Part shown: piece by piece, positions 45,901-54,498 of the stretch
How the letters are laid out: the number at the start of each line of letters is the position of its first letter
How positions within the stretch are numbered: the stretch's first letter is position 1
Assembly (NCBI RefSeq): GCF_021869535.1
Contig: NW_026262712.1
Location: 64,288,100-64,352,099 of the forward strand
Source of the DNA: Mytilus californianus
Taxonomy: Eukaryota > Mollusca > Bivalvia > Mytilida > Mytilidae
DNA length: 64,000 bases
Direction: 5' to 3'
Notes under the pieces: model-generated
Databases searched by the model: none
What the model was told of the DNA's origin: nothing
What the model saw: the letters and a program-made list of their open reading frames with translations, nothing else
Translations under genes and position numbers: made by a program

Positions 45901-46964
45901 AAATCACAACAGAACCTCAGTTCCCCAGATTTCTTTTTGCACATGACTACAGGTGCAGCCCATTCACTGATGGACTCTTCTATGATACCGTTTTCAAGCA
46001 TTTTGTCAATTTGTTTGTTCATTTCTTCTAGAACTGGTGGAGATTGTCTGTAAAATCTTTTTCGTATTGGTGGCGCATCACCAGTGTCAATTGTATGTTT
46101 GTATAGATTTGTATTTCCTAGTTCACTAAGATCTTTGGCAAAAACTCGTCTATTTTTAGAAAGAAATGCTTGGAGAATAGTTTTTTGATCTTCAGACAGA
46201 TCTGAGTCACTAAAATCAAAGTCTAAGATGTCACACTGATCATCAGATTTAGAATTCTGAGTGTTCTTATCAACTTGAGTGTCTGTTAAAGAAATGATAG
46301 ATTTAGAGTCAACTGCAGAAACTGAAGCAACAACAAAGTTAGCTGGCAAATGAATAGTTTTTTCTGTAGGATTCATGACTCTCATGAAAGAATTGCCAGT
46401 GTCATCTAGTTGAACAATGGACTTTGCCCCAGCTAATGATTGACTTGGTAATGTGTGCAAGGGTTCTAAAAGAGCAGTTTGGTTTCTTAAATTGGACACT
46501 TTGACTGGAATGTCAACTTGATGTAACCCTTTGATGTGAATGTGTCTCTTTGTTCGAGCTAAACCATTGTTTAACTCTACAGAATGGACAAGTTTTTCAT
46601 CAGTGTCTGGCTCTGGGATAAACAGAGTGTTAGAGGGACAATCAATGATTGCTCCATTTTCAGTTAGAAAATCAAATCCTAAAATCATACTCTGTTGCAT
46701 TTTGGAAAAGACATGAAAACGATAGACAAAAGAAATATTTCCTATAGTAAAAGGCAAAAGGATAAGTCCTAAAATGGGATGGTGTTCACCCCCAACACCT
46801 ACAGCATCTTGAACTCTTGTTCGCTGAATTTGTTTAAGATCAATGTTTAAAGATTTGAGTAAGTTTACTGAGCAGCAGCTAATAGCTGCTCCTGTGTCAA
46901 CCAAACTTTTTACGTTGTTACCTTTTATTGTAACGTGAACTGTGTTGCCATTTAATTTTGACAA
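42996..46964 (-). CDS. pol: Ty3/gypsy Pol polyprotein with C-terminal chromodomain
   Basis: 1322 residues, uninterrupted. The retropepsin has VDTGAA at 22-27 and ILGFDFL at 94-100. Reverse transcriptase spans about 325-505, with LDLLSGYWQ and catalytic YVDD at 453-456. RNase H is at about 595-715 (TTDAS at 600-604, TDHNAL at 668-673). Integrase has an H-H-C-C zinc finger (about 860-897), a catalytic triad D926, D987, E1023 with 35 residues between the last two, and a GPF motif near 1163. The chromodomain at about 1258-1300 (YPIERIIRSR, YLIKWKGY, TW) is a feature of chromoviruses. The first codon used here is TTG; the frame is open back to the gag stop at 47067, so Pol is probably made as a fusion with Gag. 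Confidence 0.95.
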   Translation of the reverse strand: MSKLNGNTVHVTIKGNNVKSLVDTGAAISCCSVNLLKSLNIDLKQIQRTRVQDAVGVGGEHHPILGLILLPFTIGNISFVYRFHVFSKMQQSMILGFDFLTENGAIIDCPSNTLFIPEPDTDEKLVHSVELNNGLARTKRHIHIKGLHQVDIPVKVSNLRNQTALLEPLHTLPSQSLAGAKSIVQLDDTGNSFMRVMNPTEKTIHLPANFVVASVSAVDSKSIISLTDTQVDKNTQNSKSDDQCDILDFDFSDSDLSEDQKTILQAFLSKNRRVFAKDLSELGNTNLYKHTIDTGDAPPIRKRFYRQSPPVLEEMNKQIDKMLENGIIEESISEWAAPVVMCKKKSGELRFCCDFRSLNKVSRPKFFPLPRIEDVLDSLGRSQAQIFTTLDLLSGYWQCQLDPATAHKSAFVTPSGVYQWKRLPFGLSAAPSSFQHLLTQVLHRLNYQIALVYVDDILVFSRTFEEHLKHLQLVFDRLKAANLTLKPSKCQFARKEVIYLGHKVSKKGVEVDKSKIETVESFPVPKTEKQVRSFLGLCNYYRKFVQGYSHIAGPLHNLTKDNVPFEWTEDCQVAFDKLKKTLISSPILAYPDMSKDFILTTDASGTAIGYFLAQLDSEGQEKVIAYGGRSLTEAERKWSASEHECLAILEGVKTYHVYLAYKHFKVYTDHNALKFLNNIKQSTGRLARWSVLLQGYDMEILYRQGKTNVVADCLSRREYPVTKESDISEPEDVIPSIHAIDQSENPFLEVTFVYSDQPQSTSPLVAELTTSDIIPIEIGKLQSECPDFSLIYEYVKNNTLPDDKKIAQKVVLEASQYIMQDDVLYHQYQPRQKGLRKIKRFIKQLALPRTLRNDLMKAYHDHGHFGFDRTYQSIQEKYYFPRMYQVVTEYIKGCEPCQKAKYPPHSKRVPMTPMPITDTFARWHMDFIGPFKRETSEGHRFILIIVDSFSKWVECFPVKSESAAEIASVLHKEIFTRFGSPVSICTDRGQGFMSKLVAAVNHIFNVKHSFTSSYHPQTNSIAERTNKTIIQCIRTVINEQQSNWPELLPGILMAFRMTPSASSEYSPFYLVFGKDMNLPFDVNLIPREDLNKNLKTHIDNILDNLKIAKAIATENLNHAQQKQKTNYDKRTELPKFEVNDQVLVFTPKVPVGYSSKLYKKQDGPFYIVDKGSNYTYKLRRCSDHKLLKSMINANRLKLYHPPDHRQNLNAPPTDVPRPDLPMPVQPQVQPQQKAQQAPIVDDDDNDADPKDQNDDQEYPIERIIRSRTIDGQKQYLIKWKGYRGLTWQLAKDLSDDIINNFHATKTQQGRRRKRPQRNPCFV

Positions 46965-47066
46965 CTGTGCAATTTCTGGTAATTTTAAATTTTCATTTTT
47001 GTGTGTTTCTTTTCTGTTTTTGAAATTTCTGTTTTGGTGTTGTCTCTCCTGCCTTTGTTTTGTGTG

Positions 47067-47460
47067 TCAATAACCTACCCTATAATTAGATTGTTGTCTT
47101 GGTTGCCAGTTTTGTGAATTAGATTGTTGTCTTGGTTGCCAGTTTTGTGAATTTGCCTTTCGCTCATCAAATTCTTTCTTATCACATACCTCTTTAAAAT
47201 GACCAAACTTGTGACAATAAAAACATTCAACATTGTATGCTGGGCATTTTCTCCTATCAAATACATGTGACTTACCACAAAACTTGCATTTGGTCAGTGA
47301 CTGCTGCCTTGATCCCCTATAATTTTGACTGTAATTTGGCTTGTTTTGATCATGATGAGGTACACCCACTGCCATCACTTGTTCTTTAAAAACTGATCTT
47401 ATACCCTCTACTAAAGAAGAACATAAATCATTAATTGAATGTACATTGTTTACACTTTCT
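47067..47460 (-). pseudogene. gag: Gag remnant: nucleocapsid with two zinc knuckles
   Basis: About 130 codons, open right up to the junction with the truncated LTR at 47460/47461, so the matrix and capsid parts are missing. It contains two knuckles: CKFCGKSHVFDRRKC (C-X2-C-X3-H-X6-C) and CFYCHKFGHFKEVC (C-X2-C-X4-H-X4-C, the retroviral type). An 11-residue unit, SQNWQPRQQSN, is repeated twice before the end. It ends at TGA (47069-47067). The next 34 codons are open and in the same frame as Pol, so gag and pol are separated by one stop and no frameshift. Nucleocapsid proteins bind and package the element RNA. Confidence 0.85.
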
Positions 47461-47599
47461 ACTTATATATTTGGGTGACATGACGACAGTGAAATTCTTT
47501 TTATTTATAAAATAAATTAAAACTCATTTCTATAAAAACTATAGTAAAAATATGTAAAAGATCTATAAGAAAAGTGATGGTGCATTTTTCCCTATCACA
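47461..47599 (-). repeat. Truncated 5' LTR of the gypsy element (139 bp)
   Basis: Identical by eye to 39850-39988, the first 139 bases of the 3' LTR. It ends immediately after TATATAAGT, where gag coding sequence begins. The rest of the LTR, the primer-binding site and the gag N-terminus are absent. Confidence 0.85.
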
Positions 47600-47603
47600 A
47601 TTC
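47600..47603. repeat. Target-site duplication, right (ATTC)
   Basis: ATTC directly after TATCACA, matching 38227-38230. Confidence 0.7.
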
Positions 47604-47711
47604 AATCATATCTTATATTTTATTTTTCCGTCCAATGAGTTTCCTTTTCTGAAATGTGTAGAATAGTGATACAATAAAACAAAATCGACAATGTAAAATT
47701 TTGGTACATAC

Positions 47712-47806
47712 GTAAAATTAAGCCTGCGTGATAATTCTTTTAGAAGTTCAATGGACAGTCCTTTATACTCATTTGTGACTTCATCTATCTCAACATAAGG
47801 CTTCCA
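47712..47806 (-). CDS. iGluR copy B, first S1 exon (WKPYVEIDEV)
   Basis: A 95-bp exon with acceptor ATATTTACAAG and donor GTATGT. It encodes WKPYVEIDEVTNEYKGLSIE, then LLKELSRRLNF, and two bases of the Thr codon finished by the next exon (TYEL). This is the iGluR S1 opening, P.V......G...ELL..L...L.F.Y. It lies about 110 bp from the gypsy element, which now separates it by about 9.7 kb from its partner exon at 37973. The copy A homologue (12206-12301) has one extra base. Confidence 0.85.
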
Positions 47807-47814
47807 CTTGTAAA

Positions 47815-48845
47815 TATAAATAAAAGAAAGAACAACTTTAAGTTAACAATATATGATTGAGAACATTCAGTCTGGTCGAAATTTTAAGGTTCTATATTAC
47901 TTTGTTAAACAGTCTTACATTTTAGTACGTATGAACATAAGATGTGGCGTGATTACCATTTATGGGGCCTTGATACCTCTGCTTGTAAGGCCTATTAGTC
48001 ACCGAGGCTATCATCAGCTCAGTGGTCAGTATTCGGTACTGACATGATTTAAAACAAACCTTTGTAATAATGTCCGTTTATGAAATATGAAGTTATAAAG
48101 AAATTGAGGTTTCAACATCCTCCAGCAAAGTTGGCCTTAGATGGATTTGGCTATTTTTTGTGTCCTTCTTTAGTCATATAGCTTTTCAACTGTTTCGGTT
48201 TCTTACAAATCCTTGACTTTCAAATATTCGGCTTTGATGTTCCTGGTGAAGGTTAATCCAGAAAAACGCTTTGGACGCATGAAATATATAGTGTTGTTTT
48301 CATTTTTTATACTACTATCCACCAGACAAAAGGATGATGAGGTAGACTAATGCATTGTAAACACATACAGCATAGTAAGCACAAAAGGCCTCGTTATATC
48401 AAATGTGATCAAAAACAACGGCCTATACAGAAAAACTGAAATACTCATTAAAAAATTAATTATAATCATTACTGTTTGCACTTATAACCTATAAAATAGG
48501 TAATGTGTCGTACTATTGTTTGCAGTTCATAGACCATACTGTTTAATCATTTGATAAGTTTGCAGAATAAAAAGAATATTATTGAATATCATTACAATAA
48601 TGACCTTTCATATAAATGTAAACATATTTTATCAATTATTTACTTGGCGTTTTGATCTACTGAGCTAAAAAGAAATTTACCGTTTGTGGAAATTCTGATT
48701 GGAAGACCAATGCTTTCTATCCGACTTTTACGAGATACATTGAATCTTTGGCATTTTAGTAAATAATGTTCAATTTGTATCAAGTTTCTGTCAAAGAAAT
48801 ATATGTCACGAACGCTACAATTACTTCTTATTCTTAACTACTTAC
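47815..48845. other. Intron of copy B with a family E repeat
   Basis: The family E copy at 48190-48295 (TTCCTGGTGAAGGTTAATCC, GCTTTGGACGCATGAAATAT) is the only repeat recognised. The frame at 47853-48047 has no support. Confidence 0.45.
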
Positions 48846-49034
48846 AGGCAGTAAGCTTATCAAGAGCATTTTCTGATTGAATCCAAACTTAACGTTCGGA
48901 AATATGTCTTTTTGAAGGTATAAACTTCCATTGAAGTAAACATATCCTACAGTTGTTAATTTGCGTTTTCGGTCATTACTCCACATCAATGTCTCAATTG
49001 ACTCACATTTACAGTAATTATTATTCATCCACGG
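48846..49034 (-). CDS. iGluR copy B, exon linking amino-terminal and ligand-binding domains
   Basis: A 189-bp phase-0 exon with acceptor GTTTTGTAG and donor GTAAGT. It begins PWMNNNYCKCESIETLMWSN, has TVGYVYFNGSLYLQKDIFPN, and ends FGFNQKMLLISLLP, joining to WKPYVEID in the next exon. The copy A homologue is 15824-16003. The pair of Cys residues (YCKC) near the start corresponds to C.....C in A. Confidence 0.8.
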
Positions 49035-50745
49035 CTACAAAACATCAGAAAATAATCTTTAAAAATAAAACAAAATCGCAAATGTGGTTTTCTTGAAGTT
49101 TTTTAAACTCTCGGGTTTGAAAAATGTTCAACTCAAGCTTACAAACTTTAGGTCATGATTTTTCATTTCATATTCCAACACAAGAACATGTATTCATTAT
49201 ATGACGAGTAATATTTTCCTTAAATAGCATTTTTTTAATATAGGCATAGGGCTATTCAAAAAAATTTCACACATTTCTAAATTGAAAATTTTTTTTAAAA
49301 GCCAAATGGAATTCAAAACGAAGAAAATGAAATCAAACACAGTTGATAACCAATTCTGGGCATACTTATTGGAATTTGCAAAAGATAGATAATGATATAG
49401 GGTTTTCGTCGATGAGCCTACATCCAAACAACACAATGAAAATTGTATATCTTTATTTTGAACTATTTAAAAAGAGTGTTGCTCTTACCTCGGACATTTT
49501 TGGACTTTCACAGGTAAACTGTTTGGTTTTAAATTGTCATTACTCTAATGTTCAACGCATTATTGTTTTATCCAGATCATTTGATTGGCAATATTTGTCC
49601 ATCAATATGATTTTTATTCAATTTCAAACTGGATATTGATATCGTCTTGAACATGCATAAAATATGTGTCACTGGACGTTGTTCAACTAACAATCAATCA
49701 ATCAATCAAACTTGTTAAGAACCCTTTTAAATGTTTAACTACATATTCTTATTCAATACAATTTTAAAAGACGGTCCTTTATCAGAAATATCATTAATGT
49801 ACTGCTATTGAATAATTGTCTTCGCGTACTCTGATTCGCCGACAGCTTTTCCGTATTCAGTGACCTTAACCACGACACATCTCGTTAGAAACGCATCCGG
49901 ACAGAGCAAGTCCGAGGAAAAATCCGTGATGAAAGACAGGCAAACAAACGTGGAAGAAAGATAGTATTAATCGATTCTAAAAAATATTAATACATCAATC
50001 GATTTTTGACAACTGTTTAATCAACGAACGGGATCGCCAGAACAAATTAAGTAAAAACAACAAATAAATATCGCTTTATCATCTCACTTTTTTTTTTATT
50101 CAAGTGCTACATGATCCTGTGTTGACTTTTTATCAAGGTTACGATCGGTAAACTTCTGAATTAAAAAAAACAAAAGTTGATTAGCAGCCAAAGTTTTCGA
50201 TCAACAATCACCGAATGAAATATTTTTATTGATTATACGTTATAGATTCGTAATAAATATTAGGAGGTTGATGGTTTTTTTTTTGGGGGGGGGGGGCATG
50301 TTTTGGTTCAATAATGTCATTAACATTACAATAATCAGAAACTCGTTTCATATGACTTGAAGAGTCCATGATATTTTGAACTGCAGTTTTAGTTTAATAA
50401 AAAAATATAGTTTGCCTAATATTATCTAACTTAAAACAGATTAAATATGCACTAGATGAGCATATTAAGTTATAACATCAAATATTAGTAAGTGCCAAAA
50501 CAGTTACCACAAGGTAAGGAAAAAAATACATCTTGAAGTTCATTTTTATTTCAGAAGTGATTGCAAAAAAACATATAATCTGAAAAAATTACGTCATTTC
50601 TTTCACTAAATATTCCAAAAATATCTAATGTAATTTACATTGTAGTTGACAAAATATATTTAAGAACATCTAACATAAAGAGAGTATGATATATCTGGTC
50701 TAACCAGCAGAATTATGCTAGACACAACATATATATAATAATTCT
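49035..50745. other. Intron of copy B with family B repeat and poly-G tract
   Basis: A family B copy lies at 49640-49712 (ATCGTCTTGAACATGCATAA, GTCACTGGACGTTGTTCAAC, CAAT tail). A T-run followed by 12 G lies near 50271-50296. The frames at 49197-49436 and 49343-49639 overlap and have no domain. Confidence 0.5.
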
Positions 50746-50748
50746 TAC

Positions 50749-50937
50749 CGTATAATTCCGGTGCTGTTCACCATCAGATGATAAATTATATTGTATTAAC
50801 GCTACATTATCAAACTCAATACCGGAATCACTTGGCCAAGATGTCACATCAGTCGAAGTATGGAAAATACCAACCAGCCATCTTGAATAATGTAGCAAGG
50901 AATTTCGGAAGGCATTTTTTCGGTCATAATCAAATGG
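50749..50937 (-). CDS. iGluR copy B, amino-terminal domain exon
   Basis: A 189-bp phase-0 exon with acceptor AAATATTTCAG and donor GTAAGA. It encodes PFDYDRKNAFRNSLLHYSRW, LVGIFHTSTDVTSWPSDSGI, then EFDNVALIQYNLSSDGEQHR and NYT. The homologue in copy A (16778-16966) has the same length and conserved core YSRWLVGIFH.STDVTSW. Confidence 0.8.
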
Positions 50938-51226
50938 CTGAAATATTTCGTTGAAATATATATTGAACAATTGTAAAAAAAATTGTTTATCTCCGTTTTA
51001 TTTCATTTATTGATGCTTATTCTTCAAAGGATCTTCAAATCGATTAAATCAGTATTGTTACCATTAATTGATGGCTATGTTAATATTTAAATTCAATATC
51101 AACTATAATAATAAAAAAGATACATTTCTCCATGTATTTGAAAATCTGAGCTTTGTTTAACTCAATTATAGAAGATATGTCATGTTAAAGCCTGTTCCAA
51201 TAATAAAATGGAAGAAAAAAATATAC

Positions 51227-51414
51227 CTGTTTTAAAAATTGTCGACTGTTTTCCCATCTACAAAGCACTATGAAATTAAGTGTGCCTGAGGCATCCTTAA
51301 AAGTAGTATTTGATAAATCATCAATTTTGAATGACGTCACTTCTTCTATACGATAATTCACCCAAAATGTTCCAATCTTTGACAAACCTTCCTGCAGCTG
51401 TATTGCTTCATGTT
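51227..51414 (-). CDS. iGluR copy B, amino-terminal domain exon
   Basis: A 188-bp exon entered in phase 1 and left in phase 0, with acceptor TTTTTGTTTTTAG and donor GTATAT. It encodes EHEAIQLQEGLSKIGTFWVN, YRIEEVTSFKIDDLSN and LNFIVLCRWENSRQFLKQ. It joins the upstream exon through FDHEA-E. An 84-bp perfect palindrome begins 37 bp upstream of its acceptor, inside the intron. Confidence 0.8.
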
Positions 51415-51450
51415 CTAAAAACAAAAATTGAAAACCAAACGTCATAATTT

Positions 51451-51474
51451 TACTTTTTGACGTGAACACTTGAC

Positions 51475-51510
<36 letters not shown>

Positions 51511-51534
51511 GTCAAGTGTTCACGTCAAAAAGTA
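51451..51534. repeat. Perfect 84-bp palindrome centred on (TA)n
   Basis: Arms 51451-51480 (TACTTTTTGACGTGAACACT, TGACCTCATA) and 51505-51534 are exact inverse copies; the centre is alternating TA. Such a sequence can form a cruciform in DNA or a long hairpin in the pre-mRNA. Confidence 0.95.
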
Positions 51535-51554
51535 TGACGTATATAATTATAAAA

Positions 51555-51935
51555 ATGAGGACATGTGGTATGATTGCCAATTATTGCCTATGAGAAAACT
51601 ATCCACAAGAGTTAAAATGAAGTGGTATTAAGCAATTGAAGTCCACCGTACGGCCTTCAACAATGAGAAAAATGCATACCGTATAGCCGGTTATAAAAGG
51701 CCCCGACATGAAAAATGTGTTACAATTCAAACAAGAAAACTTACGGCTTAATTTATAACAAAACAATTTACGAAAAACAAATATGACAGACATGGACTAA
51801 CGACAACCACTGTACTACAGGCTCCGGAATTGAGACAGGCACATAAAGAATGTGGCTGGGTTAAACATATTTGTGAGTGCTCAACCCTCCCACTGACCAG
51901 GGACAGCGGTGTTACAGCACAACATACAAAATAAC
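51555..51935 (-). repeat. Family A repeat, near-complete inverted copy
   Basis: Begins GTGGTATGATTGCCAATTAT, passes TCCACCGTACGGCCTTCAAC, TATAAAAGGCCCCGACATGA, CAGGCTCCGGAATTGAGACA and ends CTCCCACTGACCAGGGACAG. It is the reverse complement of the copy at 4290-4665. Confidence 0.75.
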
Positions 51936-53495
51936 TGTAAAAATCAGTTGCAATTGGCTTTACTCAAAAGATCGGTACGAGACACAAAAACAACCAACAT
52001 AAAACAATAGACATAAAGCACCGAAATAAGAGTACTCGCAGTTACTGAAAGCTTTGCATATCTTTAATGGTAATTTAGGAGTCAGATCTAGGTAAAGGGA
52101 CATAACTCTTAAACTATCACTGACACGTTTGTCTTGACCATTTTTATAAATATCTTCTAAGCTCTTTAGTAGCAGATTATTTTGCATCTGTTTCACATGA
52201 TTGCTTAAAAACATTGATCGCGCTGCCTTTTACATACGCATAACTGATTAAAACAGTTATTTACATTACCCCACATCTACGCCCTTAAGGTCTAATACCA
52301 CTAAAACATAGTACGTCACATCAGGTTTCATGGTAAGAAGGGACGAATGAAATATTACCTTATATTTTAGAGTTGTTGGAAGTTAACCCTGCATTTTGCT
52401 TCAGACAAAATTTTTCTGAGTAATAAAAATATATCTTGGTTTTTTTTTTAATTTGGTGTACATAAATATTATTTTTGGAAACTTGATGACATGGTACCTA
52501 AAGGTTGTAAACTGGAAAATAAGAGACGAAAAGTTTCTTGGTTTACTTCCGGTGATGGCTATTTTCTTATAGGCAATACATTATTGGGTGAAATGTTAAC
52601 TATAGTATTGGACTGGATAAAACTTTACTAATGCCAAGCATTTCTGTATTCGAAACAAAGATAAATTCTGCACAAGTTTTTTGAAAAATGCCAATTTTAC
52701 CAAGATTAATAGAGGAAGAACAATGATGGTACCCCTTGAACTATTTTTTTCTATTCATCTTTTGTCATTTGGTTATCTTAACTAAACTTGCCGATTACAG
52801 CCCTTTTAATAACTATCCGATTTATTTTCCCACATTTATAATATTAACGGTACCTATTTACTGCACCAAAAGCGCGTTTCGACTCTTCAGTGATGCTCGA
52901 GTTACCTTTCATATGCATATTTACTGATATACATGTACAAACGCTTAATTTAACGAATGATAAAAAAATTCATGTATTTAAGTTTCAAAAATCGTATATC
53001 AATAAATGAATTTTAAATATAAAGTTGAAAAGCCTCATAAGAAATGGGAAATTATAATGGATATGAATTTGCATACGAATACTTATTATCATCAACAAAA
53101 GTAAAGAGAACAATACCATAACATATAAATTCTATATATTAGGAAATTGCACAAAATATATGAATAAAGTAAATATAAAACACTTAAAGTTATAACCGAG
53201 AGGAACGCCGGCTTTTTCGTGGAGAATATTAAACAGTACACATATTTTTTTTTATAAAACTTGGCTGTTTGAAGGAAACAGCAGTTTATTTATAAGTGTA
53301 TATATTTTTATGACAAATCATTGTCGACTATTGATATTCGTCACCAATAACAGAGGAACACATACTCTAGTTTCGTGGCCCGTTACCCTCTCCAACGGCA
53401 ATCGGTGACTGCCACATCTTTTAATTTACATTAAGATGTACATATTACATGGTGTTACGACGTATTTTTGAAAATTATTTTCCAAACCAAAAACG
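51936..53495. other. Intron of copy B, mostly unrecognised
   Basis: A degraded family D copy lies at 52865-52915 (AAAGCGCGTTTCGACTCTTC, AGTGATGCTCGAG). The frames at 51960-52214 and 52736-52927 lack domains. Confidence 0.4.
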
Positions 53496-53499
53496 AGTC

Positions 53500-53755
53500 C
53501 TGAATATTCTATAACACAATGACATAGGAGCAATGAGCATTTCTGATAATAATAAAAATAATGGAGATATGGGGATATGGAGATATGGCATGATTCTCAA
53601 TGTAAAGTAAAATAACAAAAATACCGAACTCCAAGGAAAATTCAAAACGGAAAGTCCTTTAACAAATGGCAAAATCAAAAGCTCAAACACATCAAACGAA
53701 TGGAAAACAACTGTCATATTCCTGACTTGGTACAGGCATCCACCAAAAACCAAAA
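53500..53755 (-). repeat. Family C repeat, inverted copy
   Basis: Contains ATTCCTGACTTGGTACAGGC and the GAACTCCAAGGAAAATTCAA block, inverse of the copy at 29336-29540. The 92-residue frame at 53475-53753 is a read-through of the repeat. Confidence 0.6.
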
Positions 53756-53759
53756 GACT

Positions 53760-54498
53760 ACTTTTTATAAATTGATCTTAAAGTTTTTCCTCAATATATT
53801 GAAAAAAACATGGACGAAAAGACGTTTTAGTTAAACAATCCACAATCATCTGAAATAAATACAAGTCTAAACCAATTAGTATCCAACCATAATATGTGTT
53901 GTAAACACAAGACAATTTATACAAAAATACCCCACAAAAAAAATTTTTTTTGATAAAATTACCGGTCTACACCAAAAATTGTTCATTTGCATCTTACAGG
54001 AATTATTGCTTCAAATGCAATAAAATTTACAAAATCGTAATTGTACACTTTCAAGAACATCTAAATTTCCAAATGCCATATTGTATTTACAAATCTTCTT
54101 CTTTGTTTTAACATTTCAGCTTGATAATTAAGATATTATCAATATTTATTGAATGATATATAGCTTTATTTGTTTGTTCTTTTAAACACTTTCTAGTAGC
54201 TATAGATAGGATCAATCCACTTTTTTCAAAAATATACCTCTTAACCTGGTTATTTCTATTTATATTTTGTTCAAATAAAATCTTGTATTTAACATATCAT
54301 GTCTTTTGGAAAACCAATCCCATTAACTTAAAGTGTCCCAATTAAACAAAATGTGTCAAACAATTATTATGCATTAGTAACTCTTCAATAGGTTCGAATA
54401 CTCAAACAGTATTATCTGCACTTAAACTAAAATGTATTGTAAAATATATCGTGAGTTTGTTATTTTCATGTTTAAGTCTACTGATAGATTCTACACCT
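53760..54498. other. Intron of copy B, nothing recognised
   Basis: AT-rich, with no exon and no repeat family recognised. Confidence 0.35.

Larger units (their letters stand above)
38231..47599 (-). mobile_element. Env-bearing chromodomain Ty3/gypsy element
   Basis: A 9.37-kb endogenous retrovirus-like element on the minus strand. Order in its own sense: truncated LTR (47599-47461), gag remnant (47460-47067), pol (46964-42996), env (42780-40279), purine-rich GACGGGGA (about 39996-40003) and the 3' LTR (39988-38231). Termini are TGTGA...TCACA with ATTC on both flanks. Pol and env are uninterrupted, and the 139 bases shared by both LTRs are identical by eye, which points to a young insertion. 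It lost most of its 5' LTR, the primer-binding region and the N-terminal half of gag. It lies within a copy B intron in the host gene's sense. Confidence 0.9.

Noticed and set aside
43990..46060. Plus-strand and alternative-frame open frames inside pol (for example 44050-44402, 44672-44878, 45802-46053)
   Set aside because: Shadows of the conserved pol frame.
39850..47600. Element bounded by two complete 140-bp LTRs
   Set aside because: The 140-bp unit would end in AAGT and not CA, and its inner side runs directly into gag coding sequence on one side and into more LTR on the other. Truncation of a longer LTR explains it better.
53475..53753. 92-residue minus-strand hydrophobic frame as a membrane protein
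   Set aside because: It lies within an inverted family C repeat.
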